In this document: in pieces, positions 1 to 8,079 of the stretch
Layout: the number at the start of each line of letters is the position of its first letter
Numbering within the stretch: position 1 is the stretch's first letter
NCBI GenBank assembly: GCA_016713365.1
Contig: JADJPG010000015.1
Location: 37,692 to 101,691 of the forward strand
Direction: 5' to 3'
Source of the DNA: Verrucomicrobiota bacterium
Lineage (GTDB): Bacteria; Verrucomicrobiota; Verrucomicrobiia; Limisphaerales; JADJPG01
Length of the DNA: 64,000 nucleotides
Made by a program: the position numbers and the translations under genes
Notes under the pieces: generated by a model
Database searches by the model: none
Seen by the model: only the letters and a program-made list of their open reading frames with translations
What the model was told of the DNA's origin: nothing

Positions 1-1160
1 TCCGGGAACTGCGCAGTGTAGACGTAGTAGGTCTTGCCGGTCAGCGACGCGGGAGGCGCGGGAGGCGCGGTGGGGGTAATCACCGGCAGCCAGGGGCTCG
101 GGGAGTTGGTGCCTGCGGGCGGGGTGTAGCTGCCGCCGGAGTTGAGCTGCATGTTCTGGCTGAAGGCGCCGCTGTCGGTGTCCTTCAACACACCGCGACG
201 ATAGAGACGGCGCACGAAGTGGCCGGAGGAACCGTCGGTGAACGTCAGGTCGCATTCGTAGCGATCGCCGCCCATGCCGTAGTAGCCGAAGCTGAGAACC
301 AGCGAGGCCGTGTTCGAGCTGAGCACGTTGTAGACGTAGACGAGCGAGTTCGTCGGGAGACCTTCCTGCACGACGCCCTGCACTTCGCGGCCGTTGGAGT
401 CATCGATGAACTCGTAGCGATCCGGGACGCCAGACGATTGGAAGTAGTAAACCAAGTTGGAGAGCGACGCTGGCGGCGCCGGCGCGGCGACTGGCGGAGC
501 GACAATGACGTTCGGGTTGACGACGGACGCATTCGTGCCCGAAGGAGCGGCGATGCCGACGATGCGGAACGGACCGGCGTCGTGATCCTTCAGCTTGCCA
601 TCACGAAATTCATCACGTGACCAGGTGCCGACGCCGGGGCCGGTGAACGCGAAGGTCACCACATCACTTCGGTTTGAGGCGTAGGTGATTTCGGCTTTGG
701 CTTCGTTCTCTCCCAGACGGCTGTAGAGATAGTTGAACGGGTCGGAGTCGACATCTGACACATCCAACCCGCTGGTGGCGGTGGAGAAGTTCATCACGTC
801 ACCGCCGGATTCGTCGTCCATTTCGATGCTGATGCCAGCCAGAGACCACGGCGCAAAACCGTTCGTCGGACCGTCCGTCATCTGGAGACGATAGTGATTG
901 AAGCTCACCTCGCCGCCGTTGCGGGTGGAGAACATCCGGTTCACCGGACGGCCGGTGCCCGGCAGCGCAGTGCCGATGTCGCTCCAGTCGGCGAGATTGG
1001 TGGAGCCTTGCAGCGTGTAGGATTTCCCGGGCTGGGTGGGATACTCGACTTCGATCGCGCGATGAACGCGCAATCCAAGTTCGCCGGTTTCGGCCGCCTG
1101 AAGATTCAGGCTCAACAATGCGCCGACCACACCGGCCAGCGTCGCAACAGTTCGTTTCAT
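1..1160 (-). CDS. secreted two-repeat protein, 3' end outside window
   Basis: The frame is open from an ATG at 1160 to the window edge, about 386 codons with no stop. It begins MKRTVATLAG with a hydrophobic stretch and an AxA-like cleavage region near residue 23, so it is probably secreted. The next part, near YTLQGSTNLADW, is the 'distance from reference' segment common in Verrucomicrobia surface proteins. Two related blocks of about 110 residues follow, one ending GKLKDHDAGPF and the other GVLKDTDSGAF, separated by a Pro/Ala linker ending PPASL. A third PPASL unit starts at the edge. No catalytic motif is visible. It has its own sigma-54 promoter and upstream palindromes, so it belongs to the regulon of the activator at 6335-7789. 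Function unknown. Confidence 0.8.
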   Translation of the reverse strand, partial: MKRTVATLAGVVGALLSLNLQAAETGELGLRVHRAIEVEYPTQPGKSYTLQGSTNLADWSDIGTALPGTGRPVNRMFSTRNGGEVSFNHYRLQMTDGPTNGFAPWSLAGISIEMDDESGGDVMNFSTATSGLDVSDVDSDPFNYLYSRLGENEAKAEITYASNRSDVVTFAFTGPGVGTWSRDEFRDGKLKDHDAGPFRIVGIAAPSGTNASVVNPNVIVAPPVAAPAPPASLSNLVYYFQSSGVPDRYEFIDDSNGREVQGVVQEGLPTNSLVYVYNVLSSNTASLVLSFGYYGMGGDRYECDLTFTDGSSGHFVRRLYRRGVLKDTDSGAFSQNMQLNSGGSYTPPAGTNSPSPWLPVITPTAPPAPPASLTGKTYYVYTAQFP

Positions 1161-1236
1161 GAGAGCGGAATTGGTTTTGTTCAATGTCACAACACGCCGA
1201 TCGAGAATCGAACCCACGCAGTGACGAATCCCCATT

Positions 1237-1252
1237 AGCAGCCGCTTTGCCA
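1237..1252 (-). promoter_or_regulatory. sigma-54 promoter of the 1160 gene
   Basis: Read on the minus strand the site is TGGCAAAGCGGCTGCT, with GG and GC exactly ten bases apart as in -24/-12 promoters. It lies about 80-90 bp before the ATG. The preceding bases AATCATCG are identical to those at the promoter at 6237-6252. Confidence 0.75.
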
Positions 1253-1304
1253 CGATGATTTTGCGAGAGTTCCGCAGGCAGCGGAACACGCAGCGTGCGG
1301 GAGC

Positions 1305-1341
1305 TGTTCCGGCACCGGAACAACTGTTCCGCCGACGGAGC
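1305..1341 (-). promoter_or_regulatory. tandem activator-binding palindromes (UAS)
   Basis: A perfect palindrome TGTTCCGGCACCGGAACA (1305-1322) is followed by GTTCC-N6-GGAGC at 1326-1341, 20 bp away. Both fit the core GTTCC-N6-GGAAC. They lie about 55 bp upstream of the -24 element, a typical enhancer position for an NtrC-class activator. Confidence 0.65.
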
Positions 1342-1389
1342 GCGACGCAGAGGGAAAGTCGGGCTGGGAAACGAAGCCAGTCGCGGAGT

Positions 1390-1488
1390 TTACTCCACGC
1401 GAAGTCGGTAGAAGTGAGAAGGACCGGCGGGCGGATTGGTCGCAGTCAGGGAAGCGCCGTCGTTCACGAGGTCATTCGTGAAGGTTTG
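1390..1488 (-). other. severed C-terminal tail of the 1489-3168 gene
   Basis: This in-frame stretch lies after the amber codon. It encodes 32 residues beginning QTFTNDL and ending SHFYRLRVE before TAA. The same FYR-type ending closes several other secreted proteins in this window, which supports its having been part of the gene above. Confidence 0.65.
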
Positions 1489-3168
1489 CTAAGGAGCACC
1501 GAGATCCTCCGTGTGCTCCAGAAGGTAGGTTTGACCCGGCACGTTTTCGAAATCGAAACGAATCGTTCCCTCCGCTCCCAGCAGAATACGAAGCTCGGGC
1601 GGAACCAATACACGCAATGGCATCCGAACTTCCAGTGACGCGCCAAGATAACTGGATACGGTGACCAAGTATTCGCCGGAGTGAGTCGCGTTGAGTTTCA
1701 GCAACGCAAGCTCGCGGTTTGTCGCCCCATCGATCACCTCGCTGCCCTTGCGCCAGACAAATTTCAGCGGAGGACTCCCCGCGACGGGCGGAAGCAGCGT
1801 CAGATTCTGGCCTTGAGCGGCGGAAATCGGCAGCGCCTCTCCCACCAGCGTGGGCGCAACCGGCGGGCGATTCGTGTCGAGACGGTAGTTCAACTTCGCG
1901 ATCCCGCGAGCGCCGTCGACGCCGTCCAGCACGACAAGAAACTGCCGGCCCTTCGGCACGGCGAACTCGATTCGCGCCGCACCGTTCGACAAAGCGCTAT
2001 CGTTGTCACACGTGATGGGAATGAGATCGACGTAACCGCTGAGCGGAGCGTTGAAGGCGTACACCGCGAGAAACGTGTCGAAGCTGCTCCCGATGGTGTC
2101 CAGCGTCACCGTCCCGTCCGCCGGCGCCGTGTAGGCGTACCAATACGAAGCTCCCCCGGCGAGATCGCAGTGCCGGGGTTCATTCGGATCCGGCGTGGCG
2201 TAGGTGGTGTTGAACACCTGCGATCCATTGTAGCCGCGGGACACGCCTGCCGCCGCGGCGACGATCAATCCGCCAGCGGCACGGAACAATCCATCATCGT
2301 CGTCGTCCGGCAGCAGCGCGAAATTCAGCGCATCGATCAGTTTGTCGCGGGCAAGGGCGTTGGTCTGGCCGTCGGAATTGATCTGCAGTTCCACGGGCGC
2401 GGTTTCAAAACGAACGTCACCCAGATCAATGCGCAGCGTGTAGCGGCCCACGTTGTCATTCTGAAAATTGGGAATCACCAGCGTCGGACCTTCGGCTCCA
2501 AAGGAGGCGCCGTTGAAACGCCATTGCAGACGTAAATCGGGAGTTGTCTCCATGTCCACCGTCAGCACCACGTCCTCGCCCTCGATGACAGCCTGATCTT
2601 CCGGGACACTCACAATCACCGGCGGCGGCGAAGTCGCGTTGGCGAAGTCCCAGCGCAGCCGGATGTCCCCTGCTGAACCGCCAAAACCATCCACCGCGAT
2701 GTGATACACCACTCCAGCCCGAGCGCCGAACTGGATCAAGCTCGTCGGGGCGGCCAGCACCGATGCGTCATCGTTGCGGGCAATCTCCCGCAGTTTGTCG
2801 AGCGTCGTGTCATTGGCTGAACTGAAGTAGTAAGCTGAAAGCAGGGTGTCGAACGAGCTGCCATCCGTTCCGAATGTCGCGATGCCATCGGCTGGAGCGA
2901 GCCAAGAGATCCAGACCGAACGACCACCGGCCTTCCCTCCGTGCCGCGGTTCAGTGGTCTCCCGAGTCGCGCCGACATTACTCCCGTCAATGCGGCCGGA
3001 CTCGTCGGTCATCACTTCGCGATCCGCAAAATCATCAACGAAATTCGGCGCCGCCGCTCGGCTAAGAGACATTCCCACGCCCACGAGGACGACCATCGTC
3101 CACGCAAAAACCCGCGCCCACTGCCGGTGGCAGGTGCGTTTCAACTCATTGCTGCAATTGTCATTCAT
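1489..3168 (-). CDS. secreted Ig/PPC-domain protein, truncated by in-frame amber
   Basis: The 559-residue product has a signal peptide (hydrophobic AWTMVVLVGVGMSL, then AAA). A PPC-like beta domain follows (GGRSVWISW, FDTLLSAYYF, about 75-180), then an Ig-like domain (LQWRFNG, GRYTLRI, about 185-265), a second PPC-like domain (SYWYAYTAPADG, about 335-435) and a second Ig-like domain. It is a paralogue of the upstream gene at 3318-6170 with the same domain order, and is probably cotranscribed with it because no separate sigma-54 site is seen in the 149-bp gap. The frame stops at TAG (1489-1491), but in the same frame it continues for 32 sensible codons to TAA at 1390-1392, ending FYRLRVE, the usual terminus of this family. 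The amber probably replaced a Trp codon. Role: surface or secreted protein, substrate unknown. Confidence 0.8.
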   Translation of the reverse strand: MNDNCSNELKRTCHRQWARVFAWTMVVLVGVGMSLSRAAAPNFVDDFADREVMTDESGRIDGSNVGATRETTEPRHGGKAGGRSVWISWLAPADGIATFGTDGSSFDTLLSAYYFSSANDTTLDKLREIARNDDASVLAAPTSLIQFGARAGVVYHIAVDGFGGSAGDIRLRWDFANATSPPPVIVSVPEDQAVIEGEDVVLTVDMETTPDLRLQWRFNGASFGAEGPTLVIPNFQNDNVGRYTLRIDLGDVRFETAPVELQINSDGQTNALARDKLIDALNFALLPDDDDDGLFRAAGGLIVAAAAGVSRGYNGSQVFNTTYATPDPNEPRHCDLAGGASYWYAYTAPADGTVTLDTIGSSFDTFLAVYAFNAPLSGYVDLIPITCDNDSALSNGAARIEFAVPKGRQFLVVLDGVDGARGIAKLNYRLDTNRPPVAPTLVGEALPISAAQGQNLTLLPPVAGSPPLKFVWRKGSEVIDGATNRELALLKLNATHSGEYLVTVSSYLGASLEVRMPLRVLVPPELRILLGAEGTIRFDFENVPGQTYLLEHTEDLGAP

Positions 3169-3317
3169 CTACTTCAACCCAAACACCAATCCGTCTTCAG
3201 GGACCAAACAGGATTGGACCACCAATCTAACAAAATCATCGCGAGCCTTGATTCGGGAAACCACTGAACTGTACGCCGGGACGTCACGTATTCCGATCCC
3301 ACACGTCCGTCCACCGC

Positions 3318-6170
3318 TCACGGCATCAGGTAAACGCGGCCCACCTGATTGCTCAGCAGGAAGTAACCGCTACCCATCTGCTGACGCTGAAGCATCGCCC
3401 CGCGGAACGCCGTGGAGGGGCCGTCCCCGGACAAGTCCGTCCGTCCACTGAACAACCCGCTGCTCGGAGAAATCGTCAGCTTCATCGCGCGCGGTCCCTG
3501 ATTGGTCACGCGCGTGCCAGAGCCAAACGCGATCCGATTCGTGACCATCAATCCCCCGGCTGGCAGATCGAAAATCATTTGAGCTTCGGATAGCCCGAGA
3601 AGGTTGGTTACGGCCGACGATGCGAATGCTGATCCAATGATCGCGGACGACAATAGAAAGCCGTTCGTGTAAGTCGGCGGCTTGGCTCCCGACATTCGCA
3701 GCCAGTACGCGTCACCGCTGACGTCGCTGCCCGCGTCCGGAATCGGCCGCAGATTCACCGTACCGATCAAGACTCCTCGACCGCGATAGAGCGGTTCAAA
3801 CAAGTTCGCGCGACCCGACGACGCGAGCGACCCGCGCCGGGCGAAGGGGGTGCCGTCCGCAAGGTGACCCACAATGGTGGTGCTCCCGGACAACGCGACG
3901 TTCACAGTAGCAACGCCATCGCCCACAGGCGCCTGGTCCGCGTCTTCCGCGCCGGGAATCAACATCGTGTAACGACCCGCATAGTTCGTGGCCGGACGAA
4001 GGCGTGAATGGAATCCCGCATTCTCGACGGTGTTTGTCGTCGACCAAGTGCCGTCGGAGACGACACACGCGATCCATCCACCGTCTTCAAACTGCAAGTT
4101 CATCGTCAGCAGAAGCGCGTTGGTTCCCTTCCGTGGAATTGAAGCCGTCGCCAGCCCGTCGAGATCGAACCGCCCGGCGAATGACAATCGTCGCTGCGGC
4201 TGTTGAACGACACCGCTGAACGTTCCACTGGATCGAAGCGTGACGGTCAGGAGCCCGGACGAATCCAGCGCGAACTCGTTCGTGCGATAGAAACAGCCGA
4301 CGAACGTCCCTTCCACGCCAGCAAACGGATTCGTAATGAACGTGGCGGTGACGGCGAAGTTGGATCGCATCATGAAGCTGATTCGATCCGTCGCACCAGA
4401 CACGTCACCGGACCAACCGCGGAAGACCTGTCCCTTCGCAGGCTTCGCCGCGAGGGAATAACTCCGACCGACGGCCAGCCCTTGCTGATTCGTCGCGCCG
4501 GAAACGGAACCATTGCCGACGACCGACAAGTTGAGCGGACTGAAAGCCACGTAAACCACAGTTCTGGTAACGACCGCCGAGACATTTCCCGCCGCATCCT
4601 CCGCCGTCATCGTGAGGACATTCGTCCCCGGCACGAGCTCCACGGTCGCCGACCACTGATTGGTGCCGCTGGCGAGAAGACTGGCGCCCTCGCCAATTTG
4701 GATGACGACGTTGGAAACGCCCACGTTGTCGCTCGCCACACCGGTGATCGTAAACTGCGCGTTCGAAACCACCATCAAACGCGCGGTCGGTTCCGTGACC
4801 GACAGGACGGGCTGTGTGGTATCGGGCGGAGGGGTGACTTCGAGCTGGTAGTTCAAATGCGCGATGCCCCGGGCTCCGGCAACGCCGTCCAACACCACGA
4901 GGTATTGCTGGCCCGCCAGCACCGGGATCTGAATGAGACTCTCGCCCAGCGGCGCCACCGAGTCATTGTCACACGTCAGGGGAACCAACGAGTCGTAACC
5001 TGCCACCGGCAGTTGAACGCCATACGCCGCCAGCAACGTATCGAAACCGCTGCCAATCGTGTCGACACGCAATACCCCGTTCGTCGGCGCCTCGTAGGCG
5101 AACCAATACGATGCGCCGCCAGCCACGCCGCAGTGCTGCGGCTCGTTCGGATCCGGCGTCGCATACGTGGTGTTGAAAACCTGCGTGCCGTTGTAGCCAC
5201 GGGAAACGCCGGGGTTGGCTGCGAAAGGCGCACCAGCCGCGGCGATGATCAGTGAGCCTGCCGTCTCGTTTTCAACCTCGGGAGATTCTTCCTCCAGTTC
5301 GTCGTTGCCGGAATCGTCCGGAGTAAGCCGTGAGCCGAGCGCATCAAACACCTTGTCGCGAGCCAGCGCGTTGGTTTGTCCCTCGGAGTTGATCTGAATT
5401 TCGACGGGAGTTGTTTCGAACCGGTTGTCACCAATCCGAACCCGCAACGAGTAACGGCCCACGTTGGTGAGTTGCAGGCTGGGAATGAACAAAGTCGGAC
5501 CTTCCTCGCCAAACGAATCACCGTTGAACCGCCACTGCAATCGCGCGTCAGGCGAGGTCTCGAAGTTGACCGTGAGCGTCACTGGGTCGCCGAGGCGCAC
5601 CGCGCGATCGCCAGGCACGCTCACCACGATGGGCGGCTGCGTGTTGATGTCGATGAAGTTCCACGACAACGCCACCGCGCCCGTGGCGCCTTGATAACCA
5701 TCCACCGCAATCTCGTACCGCCGCCCGGCCTTTGTCGCGAATTGAATGTAGCTCGCCGGTTCCGTGCCCACATCGTCGTCGTTGCTGGCCGCTTCGCGAA
5801 GCTTGTCCAGCGTCTGATCGTCGCCATCGCGAAAATAGTACGCCGCGAGCAGCGTGTCGAAAGTGCTGCCGCTGGTGCGAATCGTCATGATGCCGTTCGT
5901 GGGCGCGATCCACGACACCCAGACCGAGCGACCGCCTGACTTTCCCGCATGCTGAGGTTCACCTGGCTCTGAAGATCCGCCGATGTTCGTCCCGGCAAGG
6001 TTCGTCTCCAAATCAGAAACCAGCACGCGGTCTGCAAACTGATCGGTCAACGTTGCCGCGGCCATTCGCTGCGGGAGGGCAAGAAACATCGCCGCCAGCA
6101 TCAGGGAGAATGTGGCGGTCAACCCAGGCCGCAAACCAGCGCGGCGGCAGTTGTTCCTGCAAGTGTTCAT
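3318..6170 (-). CDS. large secreted Ig/PPC/InlB-repeat-type protein
   Basis: The product has 950 residues. The signal peptide is long (about 1-39, hydrophobic FSLMLAAMFLAL, then AAA). Domains in order: PPC-like (GGRSVWVSW, FDTLLAAYYF, about 70-175), Ig-like (LQWRFNG, about 180-260), a second PPC-like domain (SYWFAYEAP, about 345-445), a bacterial Ig/FN3-type domain (SDNVGVSNVVIQ), an InlB-B-like repeat (GQVFRGWSGD), and a C-terminal region of about 330 residues repeating the 'AGRYTMLIPG' type of beta structure seen in bacterial cell-surface proteins. There is no anchor or sorting motif. A sigma-54 promoter and palindromes directly upstream place it under the neighbouring activator. Exact role unknown; adhesion or binding of polymers is a guess. 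Confidence 0.85.
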   Translation of the reverse strand: MNTCRNNCRRAGLRPGLTATFSLMLAAMFLALPQRMAAATLTDQFADRVLVSDLETNLAGTNIGGSSEPGEPQHAGKSGGRSVWVSWIAPTNGIMTIRTSGSTFDTLLAAYYFRDGDDQTLDKLREAASNDDDVGTEPASYIQFATKAGRRYEIAVDGYQGATGAVALSWNFIDINTQPPIVVSVPGDRAVRLGDPVTLTVNFETSPDARLQWRFNGDSFGEEGPTLFIPSLQLTNVGRYSLRVRIGDNRFETTPVEIQINSEGQTNALARDKVFDALGSRLTPDDSGNDELEEESPEVENETAGSLIIAAAGAPFAANPGVSRGYNGTQVFNTTYATPDPNEPQHCGVAGGASYWFAYEAPTNGVLRVDTIGSGFDTLLAAYGVQLPVAGYDSLVPLTCDNDSVAPLGESLIQIPVLAGQQYLVVLDGVAGARGIAHLNYQLEVTPPPDTTQPVLSVTEPTARLMVVSNAQFTITGVASDNVGVSNVVIQIGEGASLLASGTNQWSATVELVPGTNVLTMTAEDAAGNVSAVVTRTVVYVAFSPLNLSVVGNGSVSGATNQQGLAVGRSYSLAAKPAKGQVFRGWSGDVSGATDRISFMMRSNFAVTATFITNPFAGVEGTFVGCFYRTNEFALDSSGLLTVTLRSSGTFSGVVQQPQRRLSFAGRFDLDGLATASIPRKGTNALLLTMNLQFEDGGWIACVVSDGTWSTTNTVENAGFHSRLRPATNYAGRYTMLIPGAEDADQAPVGDGVATVNVALSGSTTIVGHLADGTPFARRGSLASSGRANLFEPLYRGRGVLIGTVNLRPIPDAGSDVSGDAYWLRMSGAKPPTYTNGFLLSSAIIGSAFASSAVTNLLGLSEAQMIFDLPAGGLMVTNRIAFGSGTRVTNQGPRAMKLTISPSSGLFSGRTDLSGDGPSTAFRGAMLQRQQMGSGYFLLSNQVGRVYLMP

Positions 6171-6236
6171 CGGTTCGAGAAACGCGCCGGAAGATAACCC
6201 AATCCAGCCGGCATGTCGCGTTCCGACCTCTCTCCA

Positions 6237-6252
6237 AGCAGCGTCGGTGCCA
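6237..6252 (-). promoter_or_regulatory. sigma-54 promoter of the 3318-6170 gene
   Basis: Read on the minus strand the site is TGGCACCGACGCTGCT, a full -24 element (TGGCAC) with GC ten bases after GG. It starts 82 bp before the ATG and is preceded by the same AATCATCG as the promoter at 1237-1252. Confidence 0.8.
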
Positions 6253-6295
6253 CGATGATTTGCAGGATGTTACGAGGGGAATGGACGCGTGGGGC

Positions 6296-6330
6296 GTTCC
6301 CATAACGGAACGCCGTTCCGGAAGCGGAAC
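6296..6330 (-). promoter_or_regulatory. tandem activator-binding palindromes (UAS)
   Basis: Two copies of GTTCC-N6-GGAAC, at 6296-6311 and 6315-6330, lie 19 bp apart and about 45 bp upstream of the -24 element. They abut the 3' end of the activator gene itself. Confidence 0.7.
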
Positions 6331-6334
6331 GAAA

Positions 6335-7789
6335 TCAGTCCGCGGACGGAGGTGGCCGCAGCTCCGGCCATTTCTCCAACCGGCGGAGCAGCGCTTGCGG
6401 AGATAACCCCAGTTTCGAGGCTGCGCGGCGGATGCCTCCCCGGGCTTCGATCAGCCCCGTGCGAATCATCCGATACTCCTGCGATTCGAGAGGCGACAGC
6501 CCGGCGCGTTCCGCTGGAAGAGAATCATCCGGCGCAGACGTGGCGACGGGCGCAACGCTTGCCGGCGCCTGAACTTGGGGTGCGACCGTTGCCGCCTTGA
6601 GCCACGCCGCATCCACAGCCAGCCAGCGTTCCTCTTCGCCAGTTCGGAGCAGACCGCGCTCAAGAATGTTTCGCAGCTCGCGAACATTGCCCGGGAAATC
6701 GTAGGACTGCAGTGCGGCCAGATCCTCGCCTTTGATCATCGGCGTGGCGCGCCCGTATTTTTTGGCGAGCTGCGCGAGGAGGAACTCGGACAAGCCCGGA
6801 ATATCTTCGCGACGCTGGCGCAAGGCCGGCACTTCGAGCGCGAACACTTCGATCCGGAAGAGCAAGTCCTCGCGAAACCGCCCCGCTTGAACTTCCGCGC
6901 GCAAGGACTTGTTCGTCGCGGCCACGAAGCGGCCCGTGAACGTTTCGTTCACCGTGCTCCCCAGCGGACGAAACTCTCGGCCTTCGATGAACCGAAGCAG
7001 TTTCGCCTGCAGCGGCATGGGCACTTCAGCGATCTCATCCAGGAACAAGGTCCCGCCCTGCGCGGCCGAAACGAGCCCCTGACGCTTCTTGTCTGCGCCC
7101 GTGTAAGCTCCGCGTTCCGCGCCGAATAGCTCGGACTCGAACATGTCCGCCGGCACGGCCGCGGCGTTTATCGCCACATACGGCGCCTGCGCCGCCTTCT
7201 CACCGTAGGTCAACCGATGCAGGGTCCGCGCGGCGATGTCCTTGCCCGCGCCGCTCTCGCCAGAGAACAGCACCGTCGCCATCGGATGCCGCGCCGCCTT
7301 GCCCACTTCATCCAGAAACTGCCGCATCGCCGGCGAGCTGCCGAAACACTCAGTCGTTTCCGCTCCAGAACTGCGCTGTCGCAGGCGCAAGCGCGCGCGA
7401 CGCAGGCATTCCGTCAACGCGTCCGCGTCCACGGGCTTGGTCAGGTAATCGAACAGTCCGTTCCGCGTGAGGGCGATGGCTTCGTTCAAGGCTGGCAGGC
7501 CGGTAATCATCACGATGGGCGCGTCCGGATTGCGGCGGCTCACTTGATCAAAGAAATCGTAGGCCTTGCCGTCGGGCAGATGGTTGTCGAGAAGCACCAA
7601 ATCAAACTGGCGCTGCGCCGTCACAGCCCTGGCCTCAGCGATCGTTTTGCAGTGCGTGGGAATTCCGCCCTCCTCACGCACGATCTGCGAGACCAGCGTG
7701 GCAAACGCCAGATCGTCCTCGACCATCAGGCACGAGAACGTGGCGCCTGCCGCGGTTGTGTGTGAACCAGCATTCATCGTCAACGTCAT
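6335..7789 (-). CDS. sigma-54-dependent response regulator, NtrC family
   Basis: The 484-residue protein has the three NtrC parts. The receiver (about 18-130) has acidic residues EDD, phospho-acceptor D68 in LLDNHLP and K118. The AAA+ domain (about 147-375) has Walker A GESGAGKD (177-184), the sigma-54 contact loop GAYTGA (227-232) in place of the usual GAFTGA, and Walker B GGTLFLDE. A Fis-type helix-turn-helix closes the C-terminus (AASKLGLSPQALLRRL). It remodels RNA polymerase-sigma-54 at -24/-12 promoters. Three such promoters with a shared palindrome lie around it, upstream of secreted-protein genes. No sensor kinase is adjacent, so its signal is unknown. Tyr for Phe in the loop is conservative and tolerated in some known activators. 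Confidence 0.93.
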   Translation of the reverse strand: MTLTMNAGSHTTAAGATFSCLMVEDDLAFATLVSQIVREEGGIPTHCKTIAEARAVTAQRQFDLVLLDNHLPDGKAYDFFDQVSRRNPDAPIVMITGLPALNEAIALTRNGLFDYLTKPVDADALTECLRRARLRLRQRSSGAETTECFGSSPAMRQFLDEVGKAARHPMATVLFSGESGAGKDIAARTLHRLTYGEKAAQAPYVAINAAAVPADMFESELFGAERGAYTGADKKRQGLVSAAQGGTLFLDEIAEVPMPLQAKLLRFIEGREFRPLGSTVNETFTGRFVAATNKSLRAEVQAGRFREDLLFRIEVFALEVPALRQRREDIPGLSEFLLAQLAKKYGRATPMIKGEDLAALQSYDFPGNVRELRNILERGLLRTGEEERWLAVDAAWLKAATVAPQVQAPASVAPVATSAPDDSLPAERAGLSPLESQEYRMIRTGLIEARGGIRRAASKLGLSPQALLRRLEKWPELRPPPSAD

Positions 7790-7883
7790 CAGTTATATCG
7801 GTGCGCAATTCCCGTTCCAACCTATTCCTTGTTCATTCGCGGGGGAATTGGCCGCACTCGCGGTGTTCCGTTCCATCGCGATT

Positions 7884-7899
7884 GTTCCGGGACCGGAAC
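7884..7899 (+). promoter_or_regulatory. activator-binding palindrome (UAS)
   Basis: A perfect GTTCC-N6-GGAAC within TGTTCCGGGACCGGAACA. GTTCC and GGAAC half-sites also occur at 7865-7869 and 7927-7931. It lies in the divergent gap between the activator gene and the repeat protein at 8080, 84 bp upstream of that gene's -24 element, so it could serve either direction. Confidence 0.65.
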
Positions 7900-7982
7900 A
7901 TCCGACGCGCGACCACCTCCGCCAGCGGAACACTCCCGGGCGAACCCGCGGGAAAACCCTTCAAATTCGCCGTCATTCGCGA

Positions 7983-7998
7983 CGGCACGCCGCTTGCA
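7983..7998 (+). promoter_or_regulatory. sigma-54 promoter of the 8080 gene
   Basis: CGGCACGCCGCTTGCA matches the -24/-12 consensus except for the first T, with GG and GC ten bases apart and TTGCA at -12. It ends about 82 bp before the ATG. Confidence 0.75.
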
Positions 7999-8079
7999 AT
8001 AGCTCCATCCGTGCGCATCGCCCGGCGGTGGTCGATGCGGCAGAAGTAAACCGACCGCCATTTGAGAAAGAGAATCGAT

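Noticed and set aside
1489..1491. Programmed readthrough with pyrrolysine or similar at the TAG codon
   Set aside because: The protein is a structural repeat protein, there is no pyl gene or insertion element nearby, and a Trp-to-amber point change is simpler.
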